A stretch of 21,257 nucleotides of DNA from Cyanobacteriota bacterium (GCA_947463165.1 CANHSW010000008.1:1-21257); one strand, 5' to 3'. Shown: positions 1 through 7,824, counted from the stretch's first letter. Notes: generated from the letters alone by a model not told the origin. Made by a program: numbers and translations.

Positions 1-220
1 CGAGCCCCGGCCCAGGCAGCGCCCCTGCCCCAAAGCCTCCCAGGCGCCAGGGTCGCCGAAATCGCGGCATAGCATAACATCCAAAATTAATTAAGGGACT
101 AATTTTTAGACCCACAATTAGCCCCGCAGAGTCTATGGAGGCTACAGCGCTTCAAGGTCTTGCGCCGGCTGCGAATCGTCGATCGAATTTTTGCAGCTGC
201 GATTATCTATCAAAACCGGC

Positions 221-970
221 TTAGCCGTTAGTGCTGAGCATGGCGGCGATGGTGCTGATCAGTAGACGGCCTATTTCCAGACTGCCTATGGCTACCAGGG
301 CCAGCCACAGCCGCTGGGCAAGCAGGGGAGGCTGGCCTGCCACCCAGGCGGGCGAGATGGTCAGGTGATTGAGTTGGCCGCCTGCGGCTGGGTCAGCGCT
401 GGGAGCTCGCTGGGCGGTGATTTCGCGCCAATAGGCGCCGTAGCGGGGGGCTTGTTGGTTGAAAGGCAGATCGCCGATGGCACGGCCCGCCAGCAGGCGG
501 GAACGCTGGCAGGGCACCTGGTCCTCGCCAAAATTCAACAAATACTCTTCTGAATTGAGCAAAATATCCACCAATTCTGGCAGCCCCCGTTCGGCAATCA
601 CAATAGACCAGACAATTTGCTCTTGAACTCCGTAGGTTGGGCGGCCGAGCACTCGGCCAATAAGATGCTCAACAATGCGATAATTACTGTTACAACGGTA
701 GAAGTCGTTGCGAAATTTACTTGATAGCAGCAGGCCCCGCGCGAACTGGCGCACGGTGATTTGACCGCTCCGCAGCTGGGATTCCAGCCGGGGGTCTCGA
801 TCAGCTTTAAAGGCGTGAAAGAAAATTTGCCGATAAGCCTGTTCGATCAGAATGTCGAGGGCCCTTAAATCTTGATTACCCCTACGGGGGGTTTCTTCGC
901 CGGTGGTCATGAAGCTGTTTACGCGGGCATTGATGCTCGCGGGAGCGGCACTCAGCAGGGGAACAGACAT
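221..970 (-). CDS. cpcL: Phycobilisome rod linker, CpcL/CpcG type with hydrophobic C-terminal tail
   Basis: This is a phycobilisome linker polypeptide that organises phycocyanin rods. I chose the ATG at 970 because the protein then begins MSVPLLSAAPASINARVNSF, the usual CpcG/CpcL start, and is 249 aa long. A longer frame reaching 1051 would overlap the upstream lyase by 65 bp. The PBS linker domain covers roughly residues 20-165 and includes AYRQIFFHAFKADRDPRLES, RQFARGLLLSSKFRNDFY and RVLGRPTYGVQE. The protein lacks the longer C-terminal core-binding region of CpcG. It ends instead in about 30 mostly hydrophobic residues (QRLWLALVAIG, then RLLISTIAAML), as in CpcL (formerly CpcG2), which anchors core-less rods in the thylakoid membrane and serves photosystem I. 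The lyase gene lies 16 bp upstream on the same strand, so the two are probably co-transcribed. The linker family is certain. The CpcL assignment is inferred from length and tail, and the tail contains an E and an R. Confidence 0.85.
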   Translation of the reverse strand: MSVPLLSAAPASINARVNSFMTTGEETPRRGNQDLRALDILIEQAYRQIFFHAFKADRDPRLESQLRSGQITVRQFARGLLLSSKFRNDFYRCNSNYRIVEHLIGRVLGRPTYGVQEQIVWSIVIAERGLPELVDILLNSEEYLLNFGEDQVPCQRSRLLAGRAIGDLPFNQQAPRYGAYWREITAQRAPSADPAAGGQLNHLTISPAWVAGQPPLLAQRLWLALVAIGSLEIGRLLISTIAAMLSTNG

Positions 971-986
971 GTTTTTCGGCAATAAT

Positions 987-1589
987 TCAGACTTGGAGTA
1001 GCGATTGCCACTCAGGTGGTATCTCTTCGCCATAGTCGTGGGTGCGCTCAAACTCGAATGGCCCAGCCAGGGAGCCCCACACCTGCTCGTGGCTGGTGGG
1101 GTCGTGACCGGTGTCGATTGTGCGCATGCCCGTGGGGCTGAGTTCCAAACGACTCACCAGGTAGGTGATGCTGCCCTTGCGCTCCACCATGCAGCGGCAG
1201 CCGGGTTCCACCTCACCCACGAAGCCATCGCCCTGTTCCCGCACCAGGTAGGCGCAGCCCTCCAGGGGCCGCAGGTCGCCCGGCTGGATGCTTTGGCGCA
1301 GCTCGGCATTGTCGACCGCGCCCCAGAAGCGCTGGTCATCCACCAGCGCCTGGTTGGAGATCGTCAACTGATCGCCCTGGCGCTGGGCCCTTAGCACCCG
1401 GATCCGGTAGGGAGCGGCGGGATTGATCGCGTAACTCTGCTCCAGCAGCAGGGAACCCGGCTCGAGCTGGGGCAGGGGCCGGAATTTAACCAAAATGTGG
1501 GCGTACAGAGGTGGATTCTCAAAGGCCTGGTGCTGGTTGCTGAAGCCGGCGCTCAGCATCCGCACCAGTCGAACCAGAGAATCGCCCAT
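987..1589 (-). CDS. cpcT: Chromophore lyase CpcT/CpeT
   Basis: This is a 200-aa CpcT/CpeT-family bilin lyase. CpcT attaches phycocyanobilin to the second cysteine (near Cys-153/155) of the phycocyanin beta subunit, and CpeT paralogues act on phycoerythrin. Family hallmarks visible here are an N-terminal VRMLSAGFSNQHQAFENPPLY segment followed by AHILVKFRPLP, the LEQSYAINPAAPYRIRVLR stretch, a central GCRCMVERKG, and the C-terminal EQVWGSLAGPFEFERT. The length fits the family's usual 190-200 aa. The start is the ATG at 1589, since the SAGFSNQHQAF motif begins close behind it. The neighbour 16 bp downstream is a phycocyanin rod linker, which favours a CpcT role, but the sequence alone does not separate CpcT from CpeT. 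No cofactor-binding residue can be asserted. Confidence 0.85.
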   Translation of the reverse strand: MGDSLVRLVRMLSAGFSNQHQAFENPPLYAHILVKFRPLPQLEPGSLLLEQSYAINPAAPYRIRVLRAQRQGDQLTISNQALVDDQRFWGAVDNAELRQSIQPGDLRPLEGCAYLVREQGDGFVGEVEPGCRCMVERKGSITYLVSRLELSPTGMRTIDTGHDPTSHEQVWGSLAGPFEFERTHDYGEEIPPEWQSLLQV

Positions 1590-1642
1590 GGCACCATGCC
1601 TGAAACGGGTGGGCTGAAGCTACAGGCCAGCGGGCAGCGCCC

Positions 1643-1906
1643 TCACAACCCCAGTAGGCGCAAGCGGAACTGCGCCACCTGCTCCGCCAGCTCAGGCTGG
1701 TCCTGGCGGAACGGATGCTCGGCCAGCTCGGCCAGCACCAAGGCCAGCTTGTCGCTGGCCGCTAGCCCCGGCTGGGGATGCCGCCGGCTGTGCAGCTGCC
1801 AGGCTTGGTCGAAGGCCTGGGCGAAGCTGTCGGCGTTATTGAACATCCGATCGCCACCCTGGTGGCTGGAGAGGCTCATGATGGTGCTGCTGGTTTGTGG
1901 CATCAT
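1643..1906 (-). CDS. Small hypothetical protein upstream of the bilin lyase
   Basis: This is an 87-aa ORF that I do not recognise. The C-terminal two thirds look like a compact soluble helical protein (AFDQAWQLHSRR, then DKLALVLAELAEHPFR and PELAEQVAQFRLRLLGL), without membrane segments or cysteines. Two adjacent ATGs open the frame at 1906. Internal methionines at residues 10 (MSLSSHQ) and 21 (MFNNADSF) are alternative starts, and the last may be best because the protein-like sequence begins there. The gene lies 53 bp upstream of the lyase on the same strand, so it may belong to the phycobilisome transcription unit. Its reality rests on strand, spacing and plausible composition. Confidence 0.55.
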   Translation of the reverse strand: MMPQTSSTIMSLSSHQGGDRMFNNADSFAQAFDQAWQLHSRRHPQPGLAASDKLALVLAELAEHPFRQDQPELAEQVAQFRLRLLGL

Positions 1907-2017
1907 CGACGACCGCTGGAGGCCAGAGGTCCTAACTATCTCTAATGATAATCAGAGCGACCCGGCAATACCCCTTAATCAGCGGCATAAAAATCATCTT
2001 TACAGTCAGCCAACACC

Positions 2018-3520
2018 CTATCGGTACTGGCTCAAGCAAGCCTGTGCAAACTTCAACTTTGGATGGTTTTCATTGGCGGAAGCCATCCAGGAATGCCTGC
2101 GATAAAAGGCTATCGATTCGCTTAGCTGAGCCTCAATCGTAAAGGGCTCATTGCGACGCCGCCCCCATTGACAAGCCCAAGGCCCCAGCCTGAGGGCTTG
2201 GCGCACCCAGGGATGAATAGGAATCGAAAGATCACCCAAATATTCAGTACTGTCAAATAGCTCAGGCCCCAGGCGGTGGAGACTATTTAATTTTGCCAAC
2301 AAGCGTCGCAACAGCTGATCTAGGGTCGCCTGAGTGGGATGGTTAATGGTGTGCGCAAGGGGTATGTCGCGAAAGTTGGCGGCAATCCAATCGGATATCT
2401 CCACATCGCAGTCGGACTCTCGTGACGACAATTCATTGAGAGATTGACCATGAGCATTAAGCAATAAATTGGCAATCTGCGGTGTACAGCGATACTCCAT
2501 CAAGTCGGCATACTCCAATCCCTCCTGCGCTGCGGCCATGGCCAGGAAGTCGTGGTATGGCCCCAAAGGGGATTCGGATTCAAGCGCCGGCAGACGACCC
2601 TCTGGATCTTGCGCATAGGTGGTCCAAGGGAAATATCCTTCGTAATGAAGATTCGGCAGCACAAAGCTCCTTGATTCATCGGGCAACAAAGAGCGCAGAT
2701 ATGGGCTATCGAGACCTATATTATTACGATAGCCAGGCTGAACTCGGTGCATCACCAGCACATCGGCATTGACCAGCTCACGGTGAAGATTGGCAACATC
2801 ATCGGCAGTCGCCAGATGCACCGATGGACAAAAATGAATATCGGCCTGAGTTAATTTCTGCTGCATGCCAAGCAGCAACGGATAAGCCTGGCAATTTCCC
2901 ACCACCATTATCTTCAACCTCTGACTTGCAGGCCTTGACACTTGAATAGAAAACTCTTTAGCTTGACCGGCAGATTCTGGCAATTGATCTGGGGACTTTG
3001 GTATTTGACTAGCAGGTATAACAGCATTACTGGCGGCAGCAATAGCCTGCCCGGCAGACATGGGCGCTTGCCTGACAGGGAGAATGGGTGCAGGCAGTCT
3101 CTGCAAAAAGGCTAACTTGATGGGAATCCAGGCAACAGAAGCGTCATGGAACTGATAAAGTCTCTTCAACAAATCAATTCCCTGATCTCGCCAAAATTCA
3201 GCCCCAGGGTAACCCTCGCTAATTAGCTCAACAATCCAGATTGCTCCGTATCGGCAACATAACTCCTCATGAATTTCCACCCAATCAGGCTGGGGAGAAG
3301 CAAAATTTGTTAGGGCTAAGAAAAGTTCTGCACCAGCCAGGGCTAGAGGAATGGCTTCGGCTCGATTCTGATCGCCAAGCTCCATCATGCACTTGTAGCA
3401 AGCAAGAGCATGTTCACGGACTTTTTCCATTTCGCCAGGCTGGCGAAACAGGCCAGGAAGCTGGTCTACCAAACCATTAACCTGATCAACAAGATAATCG
3501 ATTGCGACCTTGGTCATCAT
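2018..3520 (-). CDS. WcbI-domain putative polysaccharide biosynthesis protein
   Basis: This is a 500-aa two-part protein. Residues 1-145 form a mainly helical region that I do not recognise. Residues about 146-200 are an Ala/Ser/Pro/Gln-rich linker. From about residue 202 onward comes a WcbI-type domain, recognised by KIMVVGNCQAYPLLLGMQ (GNCQ at 208-211), the LVMHRVQPGYRNN segment, VLPNLHYEGYFPW and AHTINHPTQATLDQLLRRLL. WcbI proteins are found in capsule and exopolysaccharide clusters and are proposed to be acetyltransferases acting on cell-surface sugars. The exact reaction here is not known. No glycosyltransferase genes are seen nearby, so the polysaccharide role is inferred from the domain alone. 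Two ATGs stand next to each other at the start (3520 and 3517), and no clear ribosome-binding site precedes them. Confidence 0.75.
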   Translation of the reverse strand: MMTKVAIDYLVDQVNGLVDQLPGLFRQPGEMEKVREHALACYKCMMELGDQNRAEAIPLALAGAELFLALTNFASPQPDWVEIHEELCCRYGAIWIVELISEGYPGAEFWRDQGIDLLKRLYQFHDASVAWIPIKLAFLQRLPAPILPVRQAPMSAGQAIAAASNAVIPASQIPKSPDQLPESAGQAKEFSIQVSRPASQRLKIMVVGNCQAYPLLLGMQQKLTQADIHFCPSVHLATADDVANLHRELVNADVLVMHRVQPGYRNNIGLDSPYLRSLLPDESRSFVLPNLHYEGYFPWTTYAQDPEGRLPALESESPLGPYHDFLAMAAAQEGLEYADLMEYRCTPQIANLLLNAHGQSLNELSSRESDCDVEISDWIAANFRDIPLAHTINHPTQATLDQLLRRLLAKLNSLHRLGPELFDSTEYLGDLSIPIHPWVRQALRLGPWACQWGRRRNEPFTIEAQLSESIAFYRRHSWMASANENHPKLKFAQACLSQYR

Positions 3521-4170
3521 TCTAAGAAATGAGCATTCAACAAGCCAACTCAGGGGCAGGTAGAAAGCGGATTTAGATAATAGACAAAATCCATGGAATC
3601 ACGGCAGCCCCTGCCACAATATAAATTTCCGTTCCAGGATACAACATCTAAGGCCTGGTTAACAGTCCCCTGCAATCCTTGCGCAAACCTTTCGCAAACC
3701 TTTCGCAAATCTGGGCAATGGGCACCGAGGGCCCCCTGCGCGGCCCCACAAACTCTCACTGGCTTAGTAAGCAAGCTCCGCAGGCGGCATTCCAGGCCAG
3801 TGCTTGCAAGCAACTAGAAGCGGATCACCTCTGCCACTGCGCCCGGCCGCAGCGCTTCCCCAGGGAAGCAGAGCTCGCCGGCAATCAAGTACATTTATGC
3901 CAAGATTTATAGGTAAAAATTACTTCCCAAAAAAGCCGATACAGACCAACCCAAGTCTCTTTTTGCAGTTTTGCGGTAATTGATTTAATCGAGTGCATGT
4001 GCTATTGCCACCATCAGCCCGGAGCTATCAGCTTAATACCATCAGCCTGTGGCAAGGCGAAAACGGGCTGACTATCATGGCTTAAGCTAGCTATTATGAA
4101 TTAAACTAGCCATGATAGTTTAAGCTAACTATTCTGATTCAAGCTGGCTATTGTAGCTTAAGCTAGTAGC
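3521..4170. other. Gene-poor intergenic region with two short repeat arrays
   Basis: I see no convincing gene in these 650 bases. The open frames here lack protein-like composition and run on both strands over the same bases. What stands out is an 11-bp tandem repeat near 3672-3713 and a 19-bp degenerate array from 4068, both listed separately. A stretch around 3897-3990 is AT-rich. Confidence 0.6.
3672..3713. repeat. 11-bp tandem repeat, about 3 copies
   Basis: The unit CGCAAACCTTT occurs at 3682-3692 and 3693-3703, followed by a partial copy CGCAAATCT. A degenerate copy (GCAATCCTTG) lies just before. The period is close to one helical turn. No function can be assigned. Confidence 0.7.
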
Positions 4171-4176
4171 TTAAAG
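4068..4176. repeat. 19-bp degenerate tandem array (5 full units plus a partial)
   Basis: Five consecutive 19-bp units start at 4068, 4087, 4106, 4125 and 4144, and a shortened sixth runs to 4176. The rough consensus is CTAGCTATTATGATTTAAG. Each unit begins CTRRCYAT-like and nearly all end in TTAAG or TTAAA. The array is AT-rich, unlike the GC-rich genes around it. It abuts the 3' end of the DUF3598 gene, so its edge could lie in that transcript's 3' end. Confidence 0.85.
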
Positions 4177-4234
4177 CGGTCGGCGCTCCCAGGGGCCGGT
4201 CTCGATGGGCGTCTCCCCTAATTCCCAGGTCAGC

Positions 4235-5023
4235 TCAAAGCGCCGTGGCGATGATCTGGGTGGAGGAAAGCCAGGCGCCGCTGGCGTCGTAGCGGCGGAT
4301 CAGCCGTTCCAATCGCTGGGGGGCGGGCAGCCAACCGGCCTCCACCAACAGGGCTTGCCGGTGGCTCACCTGGGTGGGCGAGAGGCTGTAGCCCCCATCC
4401 GGCAGCAGCAGTAGCCGGGCGCCGTCGCCGTGTACCTCTTCCCGTTCGCCCAGCTGGGTGCGGATTTGAATTTGATCGCCATCGCCGCGCTCGATTTGCA
4501 ATACACAACCGCAGAGCTGCGGCTCCGGCCAATCGGCCGTAATCGTGGCCGCCTGGCCAGACCATGGGCCGAGCAAATTGCCCCACTCCAGCGGCGGCCG
4601 TTCGCTCGCCGCCGTGCCCGCCCGAAATTCCCGAATCAGCACCAGGCGCTCGAGGGCCCCCTCCGGGCTGTGCAGCTGCACCAGCCGGTGGCGGCGATCG
4701 CCAGCCACAAAGCCAAACTCCGCCCCGAAGACGCTGGCCGGTGCCAGCTGCAGGGTCCCCTTGCTGAACGAGCCCGTCTCAAAAAACACCACCTGCCGGC
4801 CCAGGCTGCGGTAGTCCTGGCTGTAATCACTGCTGGGGACGCTCTCGTAGCCATCAGCGCCATAGCGGCGCAGCCGAAACCGCACCAGCCGCTCCTCTTG
4901 CGCCTGCTCCAGGGTGAGAATTGAGGGCGTCGTATCGATCACCAGCCCATCGGCATTCAGCGAACAAAAGGAGCCGCGCCATTCGCCGAGGTTGCGCAAA
5001 AAGTTGTCCCACTGACTCCCCAT
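4235..5023 (-). CDS. DUF3598 family protein (lipocalin-like beta-barrel)
   Basis: This is a 262-aa protein of a family found mostly in cyanobacteria and chloroplast lineages. It is recognised by the start MGSQWDNFLRNLGEWRGSF, by VFFETGSFSKGTLQLAP and FGAEFGFVAGDRRHRLVQL in the middle, and by the C-terminal QRLERLIRRYDASGAWLSST. The family is thought to form a lipocalin-like barrel related in fold to bilin lyases, and its biochemical role is not established. I chose the ATG at 5023 because it gives the family start; an upstream TTG at 5035 would add only LVPA. The final residues IIATAL look out of place. One frame away the sequence continues as ARRFELTWELGETPIETG and on to a TAA at 4171, which suggests a single-base frameshift near 4245. 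Repeat arrays flank the gene on both sides. Confidence 0.75.
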   Translation of the reverse strand: MGSQWDNFLRNLGEWRGSFCSLNADGLVIDTTPSILTLEQAQEERLVRFRLRRYGADGYESVPSSDYSQDYRSLGRQVVFFETGSFSKGTLQLAPASVFGAEFGFVAGDRRHRLVQLHSPEGALERLVLIREFRAGTAASERPPLEWGNLLGPWSGQAATITADWPEPQLCGCVLQIERGDGDQIQIRTQLGEREEVHGDGARLLLLPDGGYSLSPTQVSHRQALLVEAGWLPAPQRLERLIRRYDASGAWLSSTQIIATAL

Positions 5024-5096
5024 CGCTGGCACCAATCCCGGTAGACAACAGGCAGGATCCTAGGAACCACAGCTGGCAGTCCAAGGACACCCTTGT

Positions 5097-5292
5097 AACA
5101 TCGGCCAATTGGCTGCGGCGCATTAGTAGCGGCCAATTGGCCGCGTTGCATTAGCCGCGTTCTATTGGCGGCGCTTTATTGGCGGCGTTGCATTAGCGGT
5201 AGTACGCTTGCGGCGGCATATTGGCAGCGGCATATTGATAGCGGCATATTTATGGCGGTACATTCGTGGCAGTCAACTAGTAGCGGCCAATC
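5097..5292. repeat. 14-bp degenerate tandem array, 14 units
   Basis: Fourteen consecutive units can be laid out from 5097 to 5292. All are 14 bp except one of 15 (5195-5209) and one of 13 (5210-5222), which compensate each other. Typical units are GGCGGCGTTGCATT, AGTAGCGGCCAATT and GATAGCGGCATATT, with a rough consensus RGYRGCGNYNNATT. Units are 60-90 percent alike, so the array is old and decayed. It lies upstream of the DUF3598 start codon. Confidence 0.9.
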
Positions 5293-5515
5293 GGCTAGAG
5301 CCAGAATTCCCAGGGGGTCTAATTTGGTCATAGGGCATCCCGACTATCGCTGGCTAATTGCTGGGGAGTCCTTGGAAAATATAGACTTCTTTGATATTGC
5401 AAGCCGAGGGGACTGGCCGCATATGGGTATCTCGAAAATGACCATTTAACCCAGGCTGATTGTGGAGCTGCCCTTCACCGCAATGCGTCTCGGCTCGTGA
5501 AACCGGTGGGATTTA

Positions 5516-5628
5516 AGGGCACCTCGAAAAATTTCCCTTTCGGCTCCCGCGAGCTAAAGCAAAGCCAGTCGCTGCACACATATTGCATCATGAGACCAGC
5601 GGAATTTGGGATTTTTCCGAGGTGCCCT
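5516..5628. mobile_element. MITE-like element, about 113 bp, with TA target duplication
   Basis: The left end AGGGCACCTCGAAAAAT is matched in inverted orientation by the right end, which read on the minus strand is AGGGCACCTCGGAAAAAT. The two differ by one inserted G. The dinucleotide TA flanks both ends (5514-5515 and 5629-5630), as expected for insertion by a TA-targeting transposase such as the IS630/Tc1-mariner type. The interior has no coding capacity, so the element would be non-autonomous. No parent insertion sequence is present in this window. Confidence 0.7.
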
Positions 5629-5648
5629 TATGATTTGCTGTGGTGTCT

Positions 5649-5766
5649 ACAACGATTTTGCGCCTACAAGAGCTTGGCGCCCATAGTGTTTTGCCTTTAT
5701 AGCGGTTTTGCACCCACAACGGCTTGACGCTTAAGACGACTTGGCGCTTATAGCGAATTAGCGTTT
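5649..5766. repeat. 17-bp degenerate tandem array, 7 units
   Basis: Seven units start at 5649, 5666, 5683 (16 bp), 5699, 5716, 5733 and 5750. Examples are ACAACGGCTTGACGCTT, AAGACGACTTGGCGCTT and ATAGCGAATTAGCGTTT, with a rough consensus AYAGCGRYTTGGCGCYT. An eighth decayed unit may follow. The array lies about 20 bp from the MITE-like element and downstream of the ggt stop codon. Its unit is unrelated to the 14-bp and 19-bp arrays nearby. Confidence 0.85.
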
Positions 5767-5868
5767 ACAATTATTTTCTCGGTCATGACTTAGCCTTCTC
5801 CAGGTCTTCCTTGCCATATTTGTTATACAATTTGCTCGCGAGATTGCCCGTGATTGACAGGCCTTGGC

Positions 5869-7824
5869 CTATTCCTCCGGTTGGGCCAGGGCCCAGGCGC
5901 GCCTTGTATCGGTGACCCCATAGCTGCCACCGCCCTGCTGGGGCGGGATCAGCTCCACGCTCTGGGCGGCACCCATGGCCGCCGCCTGCTGCAATAGATG
6001 GCCCATTCCCTGTAACAGGCGGCGCGTATCTACATTCAGCCCCTGTTCAAACTCCAGTCGATCTGGCAGCAGCTGGCTATGGATGCGCGGCTCGGCCACC
6101 GCAGCCGCCAGGTTGAGGCCATGTACCAAACGATTTAGAAGTACCTGCACCACGGTGGTGGCGATTCGACTGCCGCCGGGGCTACCGGTGGCCAGCCAGG
6201 GACTGCCATCGGGACGAAACACCAGGGTGGGGGCCATGGAACTGAGCGGCCGCCGGCCAGGCCTGATGGCATTGGCCCGGCCCTGCACCAAGCCAAAGCC
6301 ATTGGCACTGCCTGGCTTGGCGGTGAAGTCGTCCATGTGGTTATTGAGCAGAAAACCAGCTCCTGGCACCGTGACGCCATTGCCATAGCTGAAATTGATC
6401 GAACTGGTGGTGGCCACCAGCCCGCCGCGGCCATCCGCCACCGACACATGGGTGGTGTCATCGCCCTCCGCAAGTACAGCTGGCCTGGCCAGCAATTGGG
6501 CCGCCGGCCGATGGCGCAGCGGATTAATCGACGCCACCAGCGCCTGGATCGGGCCATCCGCCAGCCAGCGTTGCCAAGCCTGGGGCGCTTCTGCCCCATC
6601 GCCCAAGCCGGCATTGCGCTCCCGGTAGGCCAGATTCATTGACTCGCCCATCAGATGCAGGGTGGCAGCACTGTTCAAACCCAGCGCCGCCAGATCAAAG
6701 CGCTCCAACATCCGCAGCAGCTGCAGCACGGTGATGCCCCCAGCCGGCGGCGGCAGTCCCAGCACCTGGTTGCCGTGAAAGCGAATCTGCAACGGCCGCA
6801 CCGGCTTGGCCCGATAGGCCCGCAGATCGTCGGCGCTGATCAGGCCGCCCCCCCGCCGCATCAGCCGCACCAGGGCCTCGGCGCTGGGGCCCTGGTAAAA
6901 GCCGGCGTTACCGCCGGCCGCAATGCGCCTCAGGCTGGCGGCCAGCTGGGGCTGCTGCAACCGCTCCCCCGGCTGCAGCGGCCGCCAGCCACCCCGCCGA
7001 TCGACTCGAAAAAACAGCGCCCGGGATCCGGGATCGGCCAAAAGCAGCGGCGCCGCCGCCGCCAGCGACTGGCTGAAGTTTTTACTCACCGGCACCCCCT
7101 CGCCGGCCAGGGCGATCGCCGGGGCCAGCACCCGATCAAGGGGCAGGCGGCCGTAGCAGCGCTGGGCCAGCAGCAGGCCGGCCACGGTGCCCGGCACCGC
7201 CGTGCTCAGCAAGCTGGTGGTGGCGCGGCGGCGATCCACCGTCCCGCCTGCATCGAGAAACAAATTGCCAGCGGCTGCGGCCGGGGCGCTCTCGCGAAAA
7301 TCAATGCCCAGGGCAAAGCCGCGGCCCAGGGGCAACTCCTGGGCCCGGGCCGCCGCGCAGGCGCTGGATCGGGCCGACGCAGCAGCCGGTGTCGCGGCCG
7401 ATAAAGCAGCCGATGCAGGTGCCGCTGAGGTGCCCGGCAACCAGAGCAATAGGAAACCGCCGCCGCCGATGCCGGTGGAGTGGGGCAGGGTGACCGCCAG
7501 GGCAAAGCTGGTGGCCACCGCCGCATCCACCGCATTGCCACCGGCGGCCAACAGCCGCGCCCCCGCCTGGGCCGCCAGCGGCTCGCCAGCGGCCACCATC
7601 CCCCGGGCGGACCACACCGGCTGAAACCGCTGCTGCCGCTCCTGCAGCACATTGGCCGCCGCTTCCCTGGACTCCTGGGTCCCCGCCTGTCCCCCAGCCT
7701 GGCCCAGCTGCCGTAAAACGGGCGGGGCCGCCAGGGCCGGCCAACCCGCCAGCAACCCCAGGGCCACCCCAGCCAGAAGCGGCTTCACTGGCGACGTCAC
7801 TGGCGATTTCACTGGCGGCCTCAC
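5869..7824 (-). CDS. ggt: Gamma-glutamyltransferase (glutathione hydrolase) precursor
   Basis: This 651-aa enzyme cleaves the gamma-glutamyl bond of glutathione and related compounds by transfer or hydrolysis. It is exported: residues 1-32 form a signal peptide (PLLAGVALGLLAGWPALAAP). The proenzyme self-cleaves before the nucleophile, here T457 in GDDTTHVSVAD, the first residue of the small subunit. Other family motifs are DAAVATSFALAVTLPHSTGIG, IDFRESAP (R177, the glutamate carboxylate-binding arginine), PPPAGGITVLQLL, NNHMDDF, LSSMAPT and GSPGGSRI. The start is a GTG whose bases overlap the upstream oxoprolinase stop (GTGA), with an AGGTGG ribosome-binding site before it, so the two genes are translationally coupled. 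An Ala/Ser-rich insert at residues 131-165, absent from the E. coli enzyme, separates the glycine-rich strand from DFRE. The product and the upstream enzyme fit a gamma-glutamyl salvage pathway. Confidence 0.93.
   Translation of the reverse strand: MRPPVKSPVTSPVKPLLAGVALGLLAGWPALAAPPVLRQLGQAGGQAGTQESREAAANVLQERQQRFQPVWSARGMVAAGEPLAAQAGARLLAAGGNAVDAAVATSFALAVTLPHSTGIGGGGFLLLWLPGTSAAPASAALSAATPAAASARSSACAAARAQELPLGRGFALGIDFRESAPAAAAGNLFLDAGGTVDRRRATTSLLSTAVPGTVAGLLLAQRCYGRLPLDRVLAPAIALAGEGVPVSKNFSQSLAAAAPLLLADPGSRALFFRVDRRGGWRPLQPGERLQQPQLAASLRRIAAGGNAGFYQGPSAEALVRLMRRGGGLISADDLRAYRAKPVRPLQIRFHGNQVLGLPPPAGGITVLQLLRMLERFDLAALGLNSAATLHLMGESMNLAYRERNAGLGDGAEAPQAWQRWLADGPIQALVASINPLRHRPAAQLLARPAVLAEGDDTTHVSVADGRGGLVATTSSINFSYGNGVTVPGAGFLLNNHMDDFTAKPGSANGFGLVQGRANAIRPGRRPLSSMAPTLVFRPDGSPWLATGSPGGSRIATTVVQVLLNRLVHGLNLAAAVAEPRIHSQLLPDRLEFEQGLNVDTRRLLQGMGHLLQQAAAMGAAQSVELIPPQQGGGSYGVTDTRRAWALAQPEE

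Larger units (their letters stand above)
5024..5868. other. Repeat-dominated intergenic region
   Basis: I see no convincing gene in these 845 bases. They hold a 14-bp repeat array (5097-5292), a short MITE-like element (5516-5628) and a 17-bp repeat array (5649-5766), each listed separately. The stretch 5293-5515 shows nothing I recognise. The remainder from 5767 to the ggt stop codon is AT-richer, without a clear terminator. Confidence 0.6.

Noticed and set aside
1..220. A minus-strand frame from an ATG at 70 (MPRFRRPWRLGG) or 80 running off the left edge, and an AT-rich stretch at 81-120 with a weak inverted repeat.
   Set aside because: Only about 23 codons are visible, with no ribosome-binding site and no recognisable motif. 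GC-rich DNA is open by chance over this length, and the inverted repeat is too weak to call a terminator.
3550..3912. Overlapping open frames on both strands in the gap upstream of the WcbI gene.
   Set aside because: They overlap one another on both strands, include the 11-bp repeat and show no recognisable features.
4068..5766. Possible CRISPR arrays.
   Set aside because: The repeats are contiguous without unique spacers, the units are 14-19 bp and degenerate, and no cas genes are present.
6135..7652. Long open frames on both strands overlapping ggt.
   Set aside because: They are shadows of a GC-rich gene with full family motifs in one frame, and their translations are Arg/Pro/Ala/Trp-rich without any domain.
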